DNA of 64,000 bases, taken from the NCBI GenBank assembly GCA_964019055.1, contig OZ025207.1:6809501-6873500 (forward strand), read 5' to 3'. Shown here piece after piece: positions 35,501 through 50,439 of the stretch; position 1 is the first letter of the stretch, and each line of letters starts with the position of its first letter. The notes beneath the pieces are model-generated. The model saw nothing but the letters and a program-made list of their open reading frames with translations. It did no database searches and was not told the origin of the DNA. Origin of the DNA: Anthopleura xanthogrammica (Eukaryota > Cnidaria > Anthozoa > Actiniaria > Actiniidae). The translations under genes and the position numbers were made by a program.

Positions 35501-38500
35501 AGTCATCCCATCAGCAAAAAACCTCATTGTTAGGGTTAAAATGACCTTTTTTCAGCAAAAATGCTTTTTTCTCAGCAAAACACTCTTTTTCTCACCACAA
35601 ATGTGCTGTTCGCGCCCAAAATGTGCTTTTAGCAGTGAAAACGTCGTGTTATCGGCAAAAGAAAATTCTCAGCCAAAAAAAAATGTTCAGCAAAAAACAC
35701 CTTTTTTCACCAAAAATCTCATTTTCTCACCAAAAACTTCATTTTATCAGCCAAAACGTCGTGTTTTCAGCCAATACGTTGTTTTCACCAGCAATAACGT
35801 CGTGTTTTTGGCAAAAAAGTCATCCCATCAGCAAAAAACCTCATTGTTAGGGTTAAAATGACCTTTTTTCAGCAAAAATGCTTTTTTCTCAGCAAAACAC
35901 TCTTTTTCTCACCACAAATGTGCTGTTCGCGCCCAAAATGTGCTTTTAGCAGTGAAAACGTCGTGTTATCGGCAAAAGAAAATTCTCAGCCAAAAAAAAA
36001 TGTTCAGCAAAAAACACCTTTTTTCACCAAAAATCTCATTTTCTCACCAAAAACTTCATTTTATCAGCCAAAACGTCGTGTTTTCAGCCAATACGTTGTT
36101 TTCACCAGCAATAACGTCGTGTTTTTGGCAAAAAAGTCATCCCATCAGCAAAAAACCTCATTGTTAGGGTTAAAATGACCTTTTTTCAGCAAAAATGCTT
36201 TTTTCTCAGCAAAACACTCTTTTTCTCACCACAAATGTGCTGTTCGCGCCCAAAATGTGCTTTTAGCAGTGAAAACGTCGTGTTATCGGCAAAAGAAAAT
36301 TCTCAGCCAAAAAAAAATGTTCAGCAAAAAACACCTTTTTTCACCAAAAATCTCATTTTCTCACCAAAAACTTCATTTTATCAGCCAAAACGTCGTGTTT
36401 TCAGCCAATACGTTGTTTTCACCAGCAATAACGTCGTGTTTTTGGCAAAAAAGTCATCCCATCAGCAAAAAACCTCATTGTTAGGGTTAAAATGACCTTT
36501 TTTCAGCAAAAATGCTTTTTTCTCAGCAAAACACTCTTTTTCTCACCACAAATGTGCTGTTCGCGCCCAAAATGTGCTTTTAGCAGTGAAAACGTCGTGT
36601 TATCGGCAAAAGAAAATTCTCAGCCAAAAAAAAATGTTCAGCAAAAAACACCTTTTTTCACCAAAAATCTCATTTTCTCACCAAAAACTTCATTTTATCA
36701 GCCAAAACGTCGTGTTTTCAGCCAATACGTTGTTTTCACCAGCAATAACGTCGTGTTTTTGGCAAAAAAGTCATCCCATCAGCAAAAAACCTCATTGTTA
36801 GGGTTAAAATGACCTTTTTTCAGCAAAAATGCTTTTTTCTCAGCAAAACACTCTTTTTCTCACCACAAATGTGCTGTTCGCGCCCAAAATGTGCTTTTAG
36901 CAGTGAAAACGTCGTGTTATCGGCAAAAGAAAATTCTCAGCCAAAAAAAAATGTTCAGCAAAAAACACCTTTTTTCACCAAAAATCTCATTTTCTCACCA
37001 AAAACTTCATTTTATCAGCCAAAACGTCGTGTTTTCAGCCAATACGTTGTTTTCACCAGCAATAACGTCGTGTTTTTGGCAAAAAAGTCATCCCATCAGC
37101 AAAAAACCTCATTGTTAGGGTTAAAATGACCTTTTTTCAGCAAAAATGCTTTTTTCTCAGCAAAACACTCTTTTTCTCACCACAAATGTGCTGTTCGCGC
37201 CCAAAATGTGCTTTTAGCAGTGAAAACGTCGTGTTATCGGCAAAAGAAAATTCTCAGCCAAAAAAAAATGTTCAGCAAAAAACACCTTTTTTCACCAAAA
37301 ATCTCATTTTCTCACCAAAAACTTCATTTTATCAGCCAAAACGTCGTGTTTTCAGCCAATACGTTGTTTTCACCAGCAATAACGTCGTGTTTTTGGCAAA
37401 AAAGTCATCCCATCAGCAAAAAACCTCATTGTTAGGGTTAAAATGACCTTTTTTCAGCAAAAATGCTTTTTTCTCAGCAAAACACTCTTTTTCTCACCAC
37501 AAATGTGCTGTTCGCGCCCAAAATGTGCTTTTAGCAGTGAAAACGTCGTGTTATCGGCAAAAGAAAATTCTCAGCCAAAAAAAAATGTTCAGCAAAAAAC
37601 ACCTTTTTTCACCAAAAATCTCATTTTCTCACCAAAAACTTCATTTTATCAGCCAAAACGTCGTGTTTTCAGCCAATACGTTGTTTTCACCAGCAATAAC
37701 GTCGTGTTTTTGGCAAAAAAGTCATCCCATCAGCAAAAAACCTCATTGTTAGGGTTAAAATGACCTTTTTTCAGCAAAAATGCTTTTTTCTCAGCAAAAC
37801 ACTCTTTTTCTCACCACAAATGTGCTGTTCGCGCCCAAAATGTGCTTTTAGCAGTGAAAACGTCGTGTTATCGGCAAAAGAAAATTCTCAGCCAAAAAAA
37901 AATGTTCAGCAAAAAACACCTTTTTTCACCAAAAATCTCATTTTCTCACCAAAAACTTCATTTTATCAGCCAAAACGTCGTGTTTTCAGCCAATACGTTG
38001 TTTTCACCAGCAATAACGTCGTGTTTTTGGCAAAAAAGTCATCCCATCAGCAAAAAACCTCATTGTTAGGGTTAAAATGACCTTTTTTCAGCAAAAATGC
38101 TTTTTTCTCAGCAAAACACTCTTTTTCTCACCACAAATGTGCTGTTCGCGCCCAAAATGTGCTTTTAGCAGTGAAAACGTCGTGTTATCGGCAAAAGAAA
38201 ATTCTCAGCCAAAAAAAAATGTTCAGCAAAAAACACCTTTTTTCACCAAAAATCTCATTTTCTCACCAAAAACTTCATTTTATCAGCCAAAACGTCGTGT
38301 TTTCAGCCAATACGTTGTTTTCACCAGCAATAACGTCGTGTTTTTGGCAAAAAAGTCATCCCATCAGCAAAAAACCTCATTGTTAGGGTTAAAATGACCT
38401 TTTTTCAGCAAAAATGCTTTTTTCTCAGCAAAACACTCTTTTTCTCACCACAAATGTGCTGTTCGCGCCCAAAATGTGCTTTTAGCAGTGAAAACGTCGT

Positions 38501-41500
38501 GTTATCGGCAAAAGAAAATTCTCAGCCAAAAAAAAATGTTCAGCAAAAAACACCTTTTTTCACCAAAAATCTCATTTTCTCACCAAAAACTTCATTTTAT
38601 CAGCCAAAACGTCGTGTTTTCAGCCAATACGTTGTTTTCACCAGCAATAACGTCGTGTTTTTGGCAAAAAAGTCATCCCATCAGCAAAAAACCTCATTGT
38701 TAGGGTTAAAATGACCTTTTTTCAGCAAAAATGCTTTTTTCTCAGCAAAACACTCTTTTTCTCACCACAAATGTGCTGTTCGCGCCCAAAATGTGCTTTT
38801 AGCAGTGAAAACGTCGTGTTATCGGCAAAAGAAAATTCTCAGCCAAAAAAAAATGTTCAGCAAAAAACACCTTTTTTCACCAAAAATCTCATTTTCTCAC
38901 CAAAAACTTCATTTTATCAGCCAAAACGTCGTGTTTTCAGCCAATACGTTGTTTTCACCAGCAATAACGTCGTGTTTTTGGCAAAAAAGTCATCCCATCA
39001 GCAAAAAACCTCATTGTTAGGGTTAAAATGACCTTTTTTCAGCAAAAATGCTTTTTTCTCAGCAAAACACTCTTTTTCTCACCACAAATGTGCTGTTCGC
39101 GCCCAAAATGTGCTTTTAGCAGTGAAAACGTCGTGTTATCGGCAAAAGAAAATTCTCAGCCAAAAAAAAATGTTCAGCAAAAAACACCTTTTTTCACCAA
39201 AAATCTCATTTTCTCACCAAAAACTTCATTTTATCAGCCAAAACGTCGTGTTTTCAGCCAATACGTTGTTTTCACCAGCAATAACGTCGTGTTTTTGGCA
39301 AAAAAGTCATCCCATCAGCAAAAAACCTCATTGTTAGGGTTAAAATGACCTTTTTTCAGCAAAAATGCTTTTTTCTCAGCAAAACACTCTTTTTCTCACC
39401 ACAAATGTGCTGTTCGCGCCCAAAATGTGCTTTTAGCAGTGAAAACGTCGTGTTATCGGCAAAAGAAAATTCTCAGCCAAAAAAAAATGTTCAGCAAAAA
39501 ACACCTTTTTTCACCAAAAATCTCATTTTCTCACCAAAAACTTCATTTTATCAGCCAAAACGTCGTGTTTTCAGCCAATACGTTGTTTTCACCAGCAATA
39601 ACGTCGTGTTTTTGGCAAAAAAGTCATCCCATCAGCAAAAAACCTCATTGTTAGGGTTAAAATGACCTTTTTTCAGCAAAAATGCTTTTTTCTCAGCAAA
39701 ACACTCTTTTTCTCACCACAAATGTGCTGTTCGCGCCCAAAATGTGCTTTTAGCAGTGAAAACGTCGTGTTATCGGCAAAAGAAAATTCTCAGCCAAAAA
39801 AAAATGTTCAGCAAAAAACACCTTTTTTCACCAAAAATCTCATTTTCTCACCAAAAACTTCATTTTATCAGCCAAAACGTCGTGTTTTCAGCCAATACGT
39901 TGTTTTCACCAGCAATAACGTCGTGTTTTTGGCAAAAAAGTCATCCCATCAGCAAAAAACCTCATTGTTAGGGTTAAAATGACCTTTTTTCAGCAAAAAT
40001 GCTTTTTTCTCAGCAAAACACTCTTTTTCTCACCACAAATGTGCTGTTCGCGCCCAAAATGTGCTTTTAGCAGTGAAAACGTCGTGTTATCGGCAAAAGA
40101 AAATTCTCAGCCAAAAAAAAATGTTCAGCAAAAAACACCTTTTTTCACCAAAAATCTCATTTTCTCACCAAAAACTTCATTTTATCAGCCAAAACGTCGT
40201 GTTTTCAGCCAATACGTTGTTTTCACCAGCAATAACGTCGTGTTTTTGGCAAAAAAGTCATCCCATCAGCAAAAAACCTCATTGTTAGGGTTAAAATGAC
40301 CTTTTTTCAGCAAAAATGCTTTTTTCTCAGCAAAACACTCTTTTTCTCACCACACATGTGCTGTTCGCGCCCAAAATGTGCTTTTAGCAGTGAAAACGTC
40401 GTGTTATCGGCAAAAGAAAATTCTCAGCCAAAAAAAAATGTTCAGCAAAAAACACCTTTTTTCACCAAAAATCTCATTTTCTCACCAAAAACTTCATTTT
40501 ATCAGCCAAAACGTCGTGTTTTCAGCCAATACGTTGTTTTCACCAGCAATAACGTCGTGTTTTTGGCAAAAAAGTCATCCCATCAGCAAAAAACCTCATT
40601 GTTAGGGTTAAAATGACCTTTTTTCAGCAAAAATGCTTTTTTCTCAGCAAAACACTCTTTTTCTCACCACAAATGTGCTGTTCGCGCCCAAAATGTGCTT
40701 TTAGCAGTGAAAACGTCGTGTTATCGGCAAAAGAAAATTCTCAGCCAAAAAAAAATGTTCAGCAAAAAACACCTTTTTTCACCAAAAATCTCATTTTCTC
40801 ACCAAAAACTTCATTTTATCAGCCAAAACGTCGTGTTTTCAGCCAATACGTTGTTTTCACCAGCAATAACGTCGTGTTTTTGGCAAAAAAGTCATCCCAT
40901 CAGCAAAAAACCTCATTGTTAGGGTTAAAATGACCTTTTTTCAGCAAAAATGCTTTTTTCTCAGCAAAACACTCTTTTTCTCACCACAAATGTGCTGTTC
41001 GCGCCCAAAATGTGCTTTTAGCAGTGAAAACGTCGTGTTATCGGCAAAAGAAAATTCTCAGCCAAAAAAAAATGTTCAGCAAAAAACACCTTTTTTCACC
41101 AAAAATCTCATTTTCTCACCAAAAACTTCATTTTATCAGCCAAAACGTCGTGTTTTCAGCCAATACGTTGTTTTCACCAGCAATAACGTCGTGTTTTTGG
41201 CAAAAAAGTCATCCCATCAGCAAAAAACCTCATTGTTAGGGTTAAAATGACCTTTTTTCAGCAAAAATGCTTTTTTCTCAGCAAAACACTCTTTTTCTCA
41301 CCACAAATGTGCTGTTCGCGCCCAAAATGTGCTTTTAGCAGTGAAAACGTCGTGTTATCGGCAAAAGAAAATTCTCAGCCAAAAAAAAATGTTCAGCAAA
41401 AAACACCTTTTTTCACCAAAAATCTCATTTTCTCACCAAAAACTTCATTTTATCAGCCAAAACGTCGTGTTTTCAGCCAATACGTTGTTTTCACCAGCAA

Positions 41501-43148
41501 TAACGTCGTGTTTTTGGCAAAAAAGTCATCCCATCAGCAAAAAACCTCATTGTTAGGGTTAAAATGACCTTTTTTCAGCAAAAATGCTTTTTTCTCAGCA
41601 AAACACTCTTTTTCTCACCACAAATGTGCTGTTCGCGCCCAAAATGTGCTTTTAGCAGTGAAAACGTCGTGTTATCGGCAAAAGAAAATTCTCAGCCAAA
41701 AAAAAATGTTCAGCAAAAAACACCTTTTTTCACCAAAAATCTCATTTTCTCACCAAAAACTTCATTTTATCAGCCAAAACGTCGTGTTTTCAGCCAATAC
41801 GTTGTTTTCACCAGCAATAACGTCGTGTTTTTGGCAAAAAAGTCATCCCATCAGCAAAAAACCTCATTGTTAGGGTTAAAATGACCTTTTTTCAGCAAAA
41901 ATGCTTTTTTCTCAGCAAAACACTCTTTTTCTCACCACAAATGTGCTGTTCGCGCCCAAAATGTGCTTTTAGCAGTGAAAACGTCGTGTTATCGGCAAAA
42001 GAAAATTCTCAGCCAAAAAAAAATGTTCAGCAAAAAACACCTTTTTTCACCAAAAATCTCATTTTCTCACCAAAAACTTCATTTTATCAGCCAAAACGTC
42101 GTGTTTTCAGCCAATACGTTGTTTTCACCAGCAATAACGTCGTGTTTTTGGCAAAAAAGTCATCCCATCAGCAAAAAACCTCATTGTTAGGGTTAAAATG
42201 ACCTTTTTTCAGCAAAAATGCTTTTTTCTCAGCAAAACACTCTTTTTCTCACCACAAATGTGCTGTTCGCGCCCAAAATGTGCTTTTAGCAGTGAAAACG
42301 TCGTGTTATCGGCAAAAGAAAATTCTCAGCCAAAAAAAAATGTTCAGCAAAAAACACCTTTTTTCACCAAAAATCTCATTTTCTCACCAAAAACTTCATT
42401 TTATCAGCCAAAACGTCGTGTTTTCAGCCAATACGTTGTTTTCACCAGCAATAACGTCGTGTTTTTGGCAAAAAAGTCATCCCATCAGCAAAAAACCTCA
42501 TTGTTAGGGTTAAAATGACCTTTTTTCAGCAAAAATGCTTTTTTCTCAGCAAAACACTCTTTTTCTCACCACAAATGTGCTGTTCGCGCCCAAAATGTGC
42601 TTTTAGCAGTGAAAACGTCGTGTTATCGGCAAAAGAAAATTCTCAGCCAAAAAAAAATGTTCAGCAAAAAACACCTTTTTTCACCAAAAATCTCATTTTC
42701 TCACCAAAAACTTCATTTTATCAGCCAAAACGTCGTGTTTTCAGCCAATACGTTGTTTTCACCAGCAATAACGTCGTGTTTTTGGCAAAAAAGTCATCCC
42801 ATCAGCAAAAAACCTCATTGTTAGGGTTAAAATGACCTTTTTTCAGCAAAAATGCTTTTTTCTCAGCAAAACACTCTTTTTCTCACCACAAATGTGCTGT
42901 TCGCGCCCAAAATGTGCTTTTAGCAGTGAAAACGTCGTGTTATCGGCAAAAGAAAATTCTCAGCCAAAAAAAAATGTTCAGCAAAAAACACCTTTTTTCA
43001 CCAAAAATCTCATTTTCTCACCAAAAACTTCATTTTATCAGCCAAAACGTCGTGTTTTCAGCCAATACGTTGTTTTCACCAGCAATAACGTCGTGTTTTT
43101 GGCAAAAAAGTCATCCCATCAGCAAAAAACCTCATTGTTAGGGTTAAA

Positions 43149-46100
43149 ATGACCTTTTTTCAGCAAAAATGCTTTTTTCTCAGCAAAACACTCTTTTTCT
43201 CACCACAAATGTGCTGTTCGCGCCCAAAATGTGCTTTTAGCAGTGAAAACGTCGTGTTATCGGCCAAAGAAAATTCTCAGCCAAAAAAAAATGTTCAGCA
43301 AAAAACACCTTTTTTCACCAAAAATCTCATTTTCTCACCAAAAACTTCATTTTATCAGCCAAAACGTCGTGTTTTCAGCCAATACGTTGTTTTCACCAGC
43401 AATAACGTCGTGTTTTTGGCAAAAAAGTCATCCCATCAGCAAAAAACCTCATTGTTAGGGTTAAAATGACCTTTTTTCAGCAAAAATGCTTTTTTCTCAG
43501 CAAAACACTCTTTTTCTCACCACAAATGTGCTGTTCGCGCCCAAAATGTGCTTTTAGCAGTGAAAACGTCGTGTTATCGGCAAAAGAAAATTCTCAGCCA
43601 AAAAAAAATGTTCAGCAAAAAACACCTTTTTTCACCAAAAATCTCATTTTCTCACCAAAAACTTCATTTTATCAGCCAAAACGTCGTGTTTTCAGCCAAT
43701 ACGTTGTTTTCACCAGCAATAACGTCGTGTTTTTGGCAAAAAAGTCATCCCATCAGCAAAAAACCTCATTGTTAGGGTTAAAATGACCTTTTTTCAGCAA
43801 AAATGCTTTTTTCTCAGCAAAACACTCTTTTTCTCACCACAAATGTGCTGTTCGCGCCCAAAATGTGCTTTTAGCAGTGAAAACGTCGTGTTATCGGCAA
43901 AAGAAAATTCTCAGCCAAAAAAAAATGTTCAGCCAAAAACACCTTTTTTCACCAAAAATCTCATTTTCTCACCAAAAACTTCATTTTATCAGCCAAAACG
44001 TCGTGTTTTCAGCCAATACGTTGTTTTCACCAGCAATAACGTCGTGTTTTTGGCAAAAAAGTCATCCCATCAGCAAAAAACCTCATTGTTAGGGTTAAAA
44101 TGACCTTTTTTCAGCAAAAATGCTTTTTTCTCAGCAAAACACTCTTTTTCTCACCACAAATGTGCTGTTCGCGCCCAAAATGTGCTTTTAGCAGTGAAAA
44201 CGTCGTGTTATCGGCCAAAGAAAATTCTCAGCCAAAAAAAAATGTTCAGCAAAAAACACCTTTTTTCACCAAAAATCTCATTTTCTCACCAAAAACTTCA
44301 TTTTATCAGCCAAAACGTCGTGTTTTCAGCCAATACGTTGTTTTCACCAGCAATAACGTCGTGTTTTTGGCAAAAAAGTCATCCCATCAGCAAAAAACCT
44401 CATTGTTAGGGTTAAAATGACCTTTTTTCAGCAAAAATGCTTTTTTCTCAGCAAAACACTCTTTTTCTCACCACAAATGTGCTGTTCGCGCCCAAAATGT
44501 GCTTTTAGCAGTGAAAACGTCGTGTTATCGGCAAAAGAAAATTCTCAGCCAAAAAAAAATGTTCAGCAAAAAACACCTTTTTTCACCAAAAATCTCATTT
44601 TCTCACCAAAAACTTCATTTTATCAGCCAAAACGTCGTGTTTTCAGCCAATACGTTGTTTTCACCAGCAATAACGTCGTGTTTTTGGCAAAAAAGTCATC
44701 CCATCAGCAATAAACCTCATTGTTAGGGTTAAAATGACCTTTTTTCAGCAAAAATGCTTTTTTCTCAGCAAAACACTCTTTTTCTCACCACAAATGTGCT
44801 GTTCGCGCCCAAAATGTGCTTTTAGCAGTGAAAACGTCGTGTTATCGGCAAAAGAAAATTCTCAGCCAAAAAAAAATGTTCAGCAAAAAACACCTTTTTT
44901 CACCAAAAATCTCATTTTCTCACCAAAAATTTCATTTTATCAGCCAAAACGTCGTGTTTTCAGCCAATACGTTGTTTTCACCAGCAATAACGTCGTGTTT
45001 TTGGCAAAAAAGTCATCCCATCAGCAATAAACCTCATTGTTAGGGTTAAAATGACCTTTTTTCAGCAAAAATGCTTTTTTCTCAGCAAAACACTCTTTTT
45101 CTCACCACAAATGTGCTGTTCGCGCCCAAACTGTGCTTTTAGCAGTGAAAATGTCGTGTTATCGGCAAAAGAAAATTCTCAGCCAAAAAAAAATGTTCAG
45201 CAAAAAACACCTTTTTTCACCAAAAATCTCATTTTCTCACCAAAAACTTCATTTTATCAGCCAAAACGTCGTGTTTTCAGCCAATACGTTGTTTTCACCA
45301 GCAATAACGTCGTGTTTTTGGCAAAAAAGTCATCCCATCAGCAAAAAACCTCATTGTTAGGGTTAAAATGACCTTTTTTCAGCAAAAATGCTTTTTTCTC
45401 AGCAAAACACTCTTTTTCTCACCACAAATGTGCTGTTCGCGCCCAAAATGTGCTTTTAGCAGTGAAAACGTCGTGTTATCGGCAAAAGAAAATTCTCAGC
45501 CAAAAAAAAATGTTCAGCAAAAAACACCTTTTTTCACCAAAAATCTCATTTTCTCACCAAAAACTTCATTTTATCAGCCAAAACGTCGTGTTTTCAGCCA
45601 ATACGTTGTTTTCACCAGCAATAACGTCGTGTTTTTGGCAAAAAAGTCATCCCATCAGCAAAAAACCTCATTGTTAGGGTTAAAATGACCTTTTTTCAGC
45701 AAAAATGCTTTTTTCTCAGCAAAACACTCTTTTTCTCACCACAAATGTGCTGTTCGCGCCCAAAATGTGCTTTTAGCAGTGAAAACGTCGTGTTATCGGC
45801 AAAAGAAAATTCTCAGCCAAAAAAAAATGTTCAGCAAAAAACACCTTTTTTCACCAAAAATCTCATTTTCTCACCAAAAACTTCATTTTATCAGCCAAAA
45901 CGTCGTGTTTTCAGCCAATACGTTGTTTTCACCAGCAATAACGTCGTGTTTTTGGCAAAAAAGTCATCCCATCAGCAATAAACCTCATTGTTAGGGTTAA
46001 AATGACCTTTTTTCAGCAAAAATGCTTTTTTCTCATCAAAACACTCTTTTTCTCACCACAAATGTGCTGTTCGCGCCCAAACTGTGCTTTTAGCAGTGAA

Positions 46101-49100
46101 AATGTCGTGTTATCGGCAAAAGAAAATTCTCAGCCAAAAAAAAATGTTCAGCAAAAAACACCTTTTTTCACCAAAAATCTCATTTTCTCACCAAAAACTT
46201 CATTTTATCAGCCAAAACGTCGTGTTTTCAGCCAATACGTTGTTTTCACCAGCAATAACGTCGTGTTTTTGGCAAAAAAGTCATCCCATCAGCAAAAAAC
46301 CTCATTGTTAGGGTTAAAATGACCTTTTTTCAGCAAAAATGCTTTTTTCTCAGCAAAACACTCTTTTTCTCACCACAAATGTGCTGTTCGCGCCCAAAAT
46401 GTGCTTTTAGCAGTGAAAACGTCGTGTTATCGGCAAAAGAAAATTCTCAGCCAAAAAAAAATGTTCAGCCAAAAACACCTTTTTTCACCAAAAATCTCAT
46501 TTTCTCACCAAAAACTTCATTTTATCAGCCAAAACGTCGTGTTTTCAGCCAATACGTTGTTTTCACCAGCAATAACGTCGTGTTTTTGGCAAAAAAGTCA
46601 TCCCATCAGCAAAAAACCTCATTGTTAGGGTTAAAATGACCTTTTTTCAGCAAAAATGCTTTTTTCTCAGCAAAACACTCTTTTTCTCACCACAAATGTG
46701 CTGTTCGCGCCCAAAATGTGCTTTTAGCAGTGAAAACGTCGTGTTATCGGCAAAAGAAAATTCTCAGCCAAAAAAAAATGTTCAGCAAAAAACACCTTTT
46801 TTCACCAAAAATCTCATTTTCTCACCAAAAACTTCATTTTATCAGCCAAAACGTCGTGTTTTCAGCCAATACGTTGTTTTCACCAGCAATAACGTCGTGT
46901 TTTTGGCAAAAAAGTCATCCCATCAGCAAAAAACCTCATTGTTAGGGTTAAAATGACCTTTTTTCAGCAAAAATGCTTTTTTCTCAGCAAAACACTCTTT
47001 TTCTCACCACAAATGTGCTGTTCGCGCCCAAAATGTGCTTTTAGCAGTGAAAACGTCGTGTTATCGGCAAAAGAAAATTCTCAGCCAAAAAAAAATGTTC
47101 AGCAAAAAACACCTTTTTTCACCAAAAATCTCATTTTCTCACCAAAAACTTCATTTTATCAGCCAAAACGTCGTGTTTTCAGCCAATACGTTGTTTTCAC
47201 CAGCAATAACGTCGTGTTTTTGGCAAAAAAGTCATCCCATCAGCAATAAACCTCATTGTTAGGGTTAAAATGACCTTTTTTCAGCAAAAATGCTTTTTTC
47301 TCAGCAAAACACTCTTTTTCTCACCACAAATGTGCTGTTCGCGCCCAAAATGTGCTTTTAGCAGTGAAAACGTCGTGTTATCGGCAAAAGAAAATTCTCA
47401 GCCAAAAAAAAATGTTCAGCAAAAAACACCTTTTTTCACCAAAAATCTCATTTTCTCACCAAAAACTTCATTTTATCAGCCAAAACGTCGTGTTTTCAGC
47501 CAATACGTTGTTTTCACCAGCAATAACGTCGTGTTTTTGGCAAAAAAGTCATCCCATCAGCAAAAAACCTCATTGTTAGGGTTAAAATGACCTTTTTTCA
47601 GCAAAAATGCTTTTTTCTCAGCAAAACACTCTTTTTCTCACCACAAATGTGCTGTTCGCGCCCAAAATGTGCTTTTAGCAGTGAAAACGTCGTGTTATCG
47701 GCAAAAGAAAATTCTCAGCCAAAAAAAAATGTTCAGCAAAAAACACCTTTTTTCACCAAAAATCTCATTTTCTCACCAAAAACTTCATTTTATCAGCCAA
47801 AACGTCGTGTTTTCAGCCAATACGTTGTTTTCACCAGCAATAACGTCGTGTTTTTGGCAAAAAAGTCATCCCATCAGCAAAAAACCTCATTGTTAGGGTT
47901 AAAATGACCTTTTTTCAGCAAAAATGCTTTTTTCTCAGCAAAACACTCTTTTTCTCACCACAAATGTGCTGTTCGCGCCCAAAATGTGCTTTGAGCAGTG
48001 AAAACGTCGTGTTATCGGCAAAAGAAAATTCTCAGCCAAAAAAAAATGTTCAGCAAAAAACACCTTTTTTCACCAAAAATCTCATTTTCTCACCAAAAAC
48101 TTCATTTTATCAGCCAAAACGTCGTGTTTTCAGCCAATACGTTGTTTTCACCAGCAATAACGTCGTGTTTTTGGCAAAAAAGTCATCCCATCAGCAAAAA
48201 ACCTCATTGTTAGGGTTAAAATGACCTTTTTTCAGCAAAAATGCTTTTTTCTCAGCAAAACACTCTTTTTCTCACCACAAATGTGCTGTTCGCGCCCAAA
48301 ATGTGCTTTTAGCAGTGAAAACGTCGTGTTATCGGCAAAAGAAAATTCTCAGCCAAAAAAAAATGTTCAGCAAAAAACACCTTTTTTCACCAAAAATCTC
48401 ATTTTCTCACCAAAAACTTCATTTTATCAGCCAAAACGTCGTGTTTTCAGCCAATACGTTGTTTTCACCAGCAATAACGTCGTGTTTTTGGCAAAAAAGT
48501 CATCCCATCAGCAATAAACCTCATTGTTAGGGTTAAAATGACCTTTTTTCAGCAAAAATGCTTTTTTCTCAGCAAAACACTCTTTTTCTCACCACAAATG
48601 TGCTGTTCGCGCCCAAAATGTGCTTTTAGCAGTGAAAACGTCGTGTTATCGGCAAAAGAAAATTCTCAGCCAAAAAAAAATGTTCAGCAAAAAACACCTT
48701 TTTTCACCAAAAATCTCATTTTCTCACCAAAAACTTCATTTTATCAGCCAAAACGTCGTGTTTTCAGCCAATACGTTGTTTTCACCAGCAATAACGTCGT
48801 GTTTTTGGCAAAAAAGTCATCCCATCAGCAAAAAACCTCATTGTTAGGGTTAAAATGACCTTTTTTCAGCAAAAATGCTTTTTTCTCAGCAAAACACTCT
48901 TTTTCTCACCACAAATGTGCTGTTCGCGCCCAAAATGTGCTTTTAGCAGTGAAAACGTCGTGTTATCGGCAAAAGAAAATTCTCAGCCAAAAAAAAATGT
49001 TCAGCAAAAAACACCTTTTTTCACCAAAAATCTCATTTTCTCACCAAAAACTTCATTTTATCAGCCAAAACGTCGTGTTTTCAGCCAATACGTTGTTTTC

Positions 49101-50439
49101 ACCAGCAATAACGTCGTGTTTTTGGCAAAAAAGTCATCCCATCAGCAAAAAACCTCATTGTTAGGGTTAAAATGACCTTTTTTCAGCAAAAATGCTTTTT
49201 TCTCAGCAAAACACTCTTTTTCTCACCACAAATGTGCTGTTCGCGCCCAAAATGTGCTTTTAGCAGTGAAAACGTCGTGTTATCGGCAAAAGAAAATTCT
49301 CAGCCAAAAAAAAATGTTCAGCAAAAAACACCTTTTTTCACCAAAAATCTCATTTTCTCACCAAAAACTTCATTTTATCAGCCAAAACGTCGTGTTTTCA
49401 GCCAATACGTTGTTTTCACCAGCAATAACGTCGTGTTTTTGGCAAAAAAGTCATCCCATCAGCAAAAAACCTCATTGTTAGGGTTAAAATGACCTTTTTT
49501 CAGCAAAAATGCTTTTTTCTCAGCAAAACACTCTTTTTCTCACCACAAATGTGCTGTTCGCGCCCAAAATGTGCTTTTAGCAGTGAAAACGTCGTGTTAT
49601 CGGCAAAAGAAAATTCTCAGCCAAAAAAAAATGTTCAGCAAAAAACACCTTTTTTCACCAAAAATCTCATTTTCTCACCAAAAACTTCATTTTATCAGCC
49701 AAAACGTCGTGTTTTCAGCCAATACGTTGTTTTCACCAGCAATAACGTCGTGTTTTTGGCAAAAAAGTCATCCCATCAGCAAAAAACCTCATTGTTAGGG
49801 TTAAAATGACCTTTTTTCAGCAAAAATGCTTTTTTCTCAGCAAAACACTCTTTTTCTCACCACAAATGTGCTGTTCGCGCCCAAAATGTGCTTTGAGCAG
49901 TGAAAACGTCGTGTTATCGGCAAAAGAAAATTCTCAGCCAAAAAAAAATGTTCAGCAAAAAACACCTTTTTTCACCAAAAATCTCATTTTCTCACCAAAA
50001 ACTTCATTTTATCAGCCAAAACGTCGTGTTTTCAGCCAATACGTTGTTTTCACCAGCAATAACGTCGTGTTTTTGGCAAAAAAGTCATCCCATCAGCAAA
50101 AAACCTCATTGTTAGGGTTAAAATGACCTTTTTTCAGCAAAAATGCTTTTTTCTCAGCAAAACACTCTTTTTCTCACCACAAATGTGCTGTTCGCGCCCA
50201 AAATGTGCTTTGAGCAGTGAAAACGTCGTGTTATCGGCAAAAGAAAATTCTCAGCCAAAAAAAAATGTTCAGCAAAAAACACCTTTTTTCACCAAAAATC
50301 TCATTTTCTCACCAAAAACTTCATTTTATCAGCCAAAACGTCGTGTTTTCAGCCAATACGTTGTTTTCACCAGCAATAACGTCGTGTTTTTGGCAAAAAA
50401 GTCATCCCATCAGCAAAAAACCTCATTGTTAGGGTTAAA
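43149..50439 (+). repeat. Mixed higher-order region with shared variants at 3-, 4- and 6-monomer spacing
   Basis: All monomers are 317 bp, but diagnostic changes recur. GGCCAAAG is at 43265 and 44216 (951 bp). CAATAAACC is at 44711, 45028, 45979, 47247 and 48515 (317, 951, 1268 and 1268 bp). The pair C at 45131 plus T at 45152 recurs at 46082 plus 46103 (951 bp). TTTGAGC is at 47993, 49895 and 50212 (1902 and 317 bp). The pattern is overlapping multimer duplications and not one clean higher-order unit. Confidence 0.85.

Larger units (their letters stand above)
29201..43148 (+). repeat. Homogenised core: 44 near-identical monomers
   Basis: There are 44 consecutive monomers, all exactly 317 bp. 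I found only two differences: A for G at 33944 and C for A at 40355. I checked mainly through the two long forward frames, which together cover most of each monomer, so a few synonymous changes may have been missed. Such uniformity over 14 kb implies recent amplification or strong homogenisation. An assembly that copied a collapsed consensus could look similar. Confidence 0.85.

Noticed and set aside
29201..43148. Uniform core as an assembly artefact
   Set aside because: Not excluded, but the flanking multimers, private variants and a LINE at a consistent phase indicate a genuine array. Only raw reads can settle the copy number.
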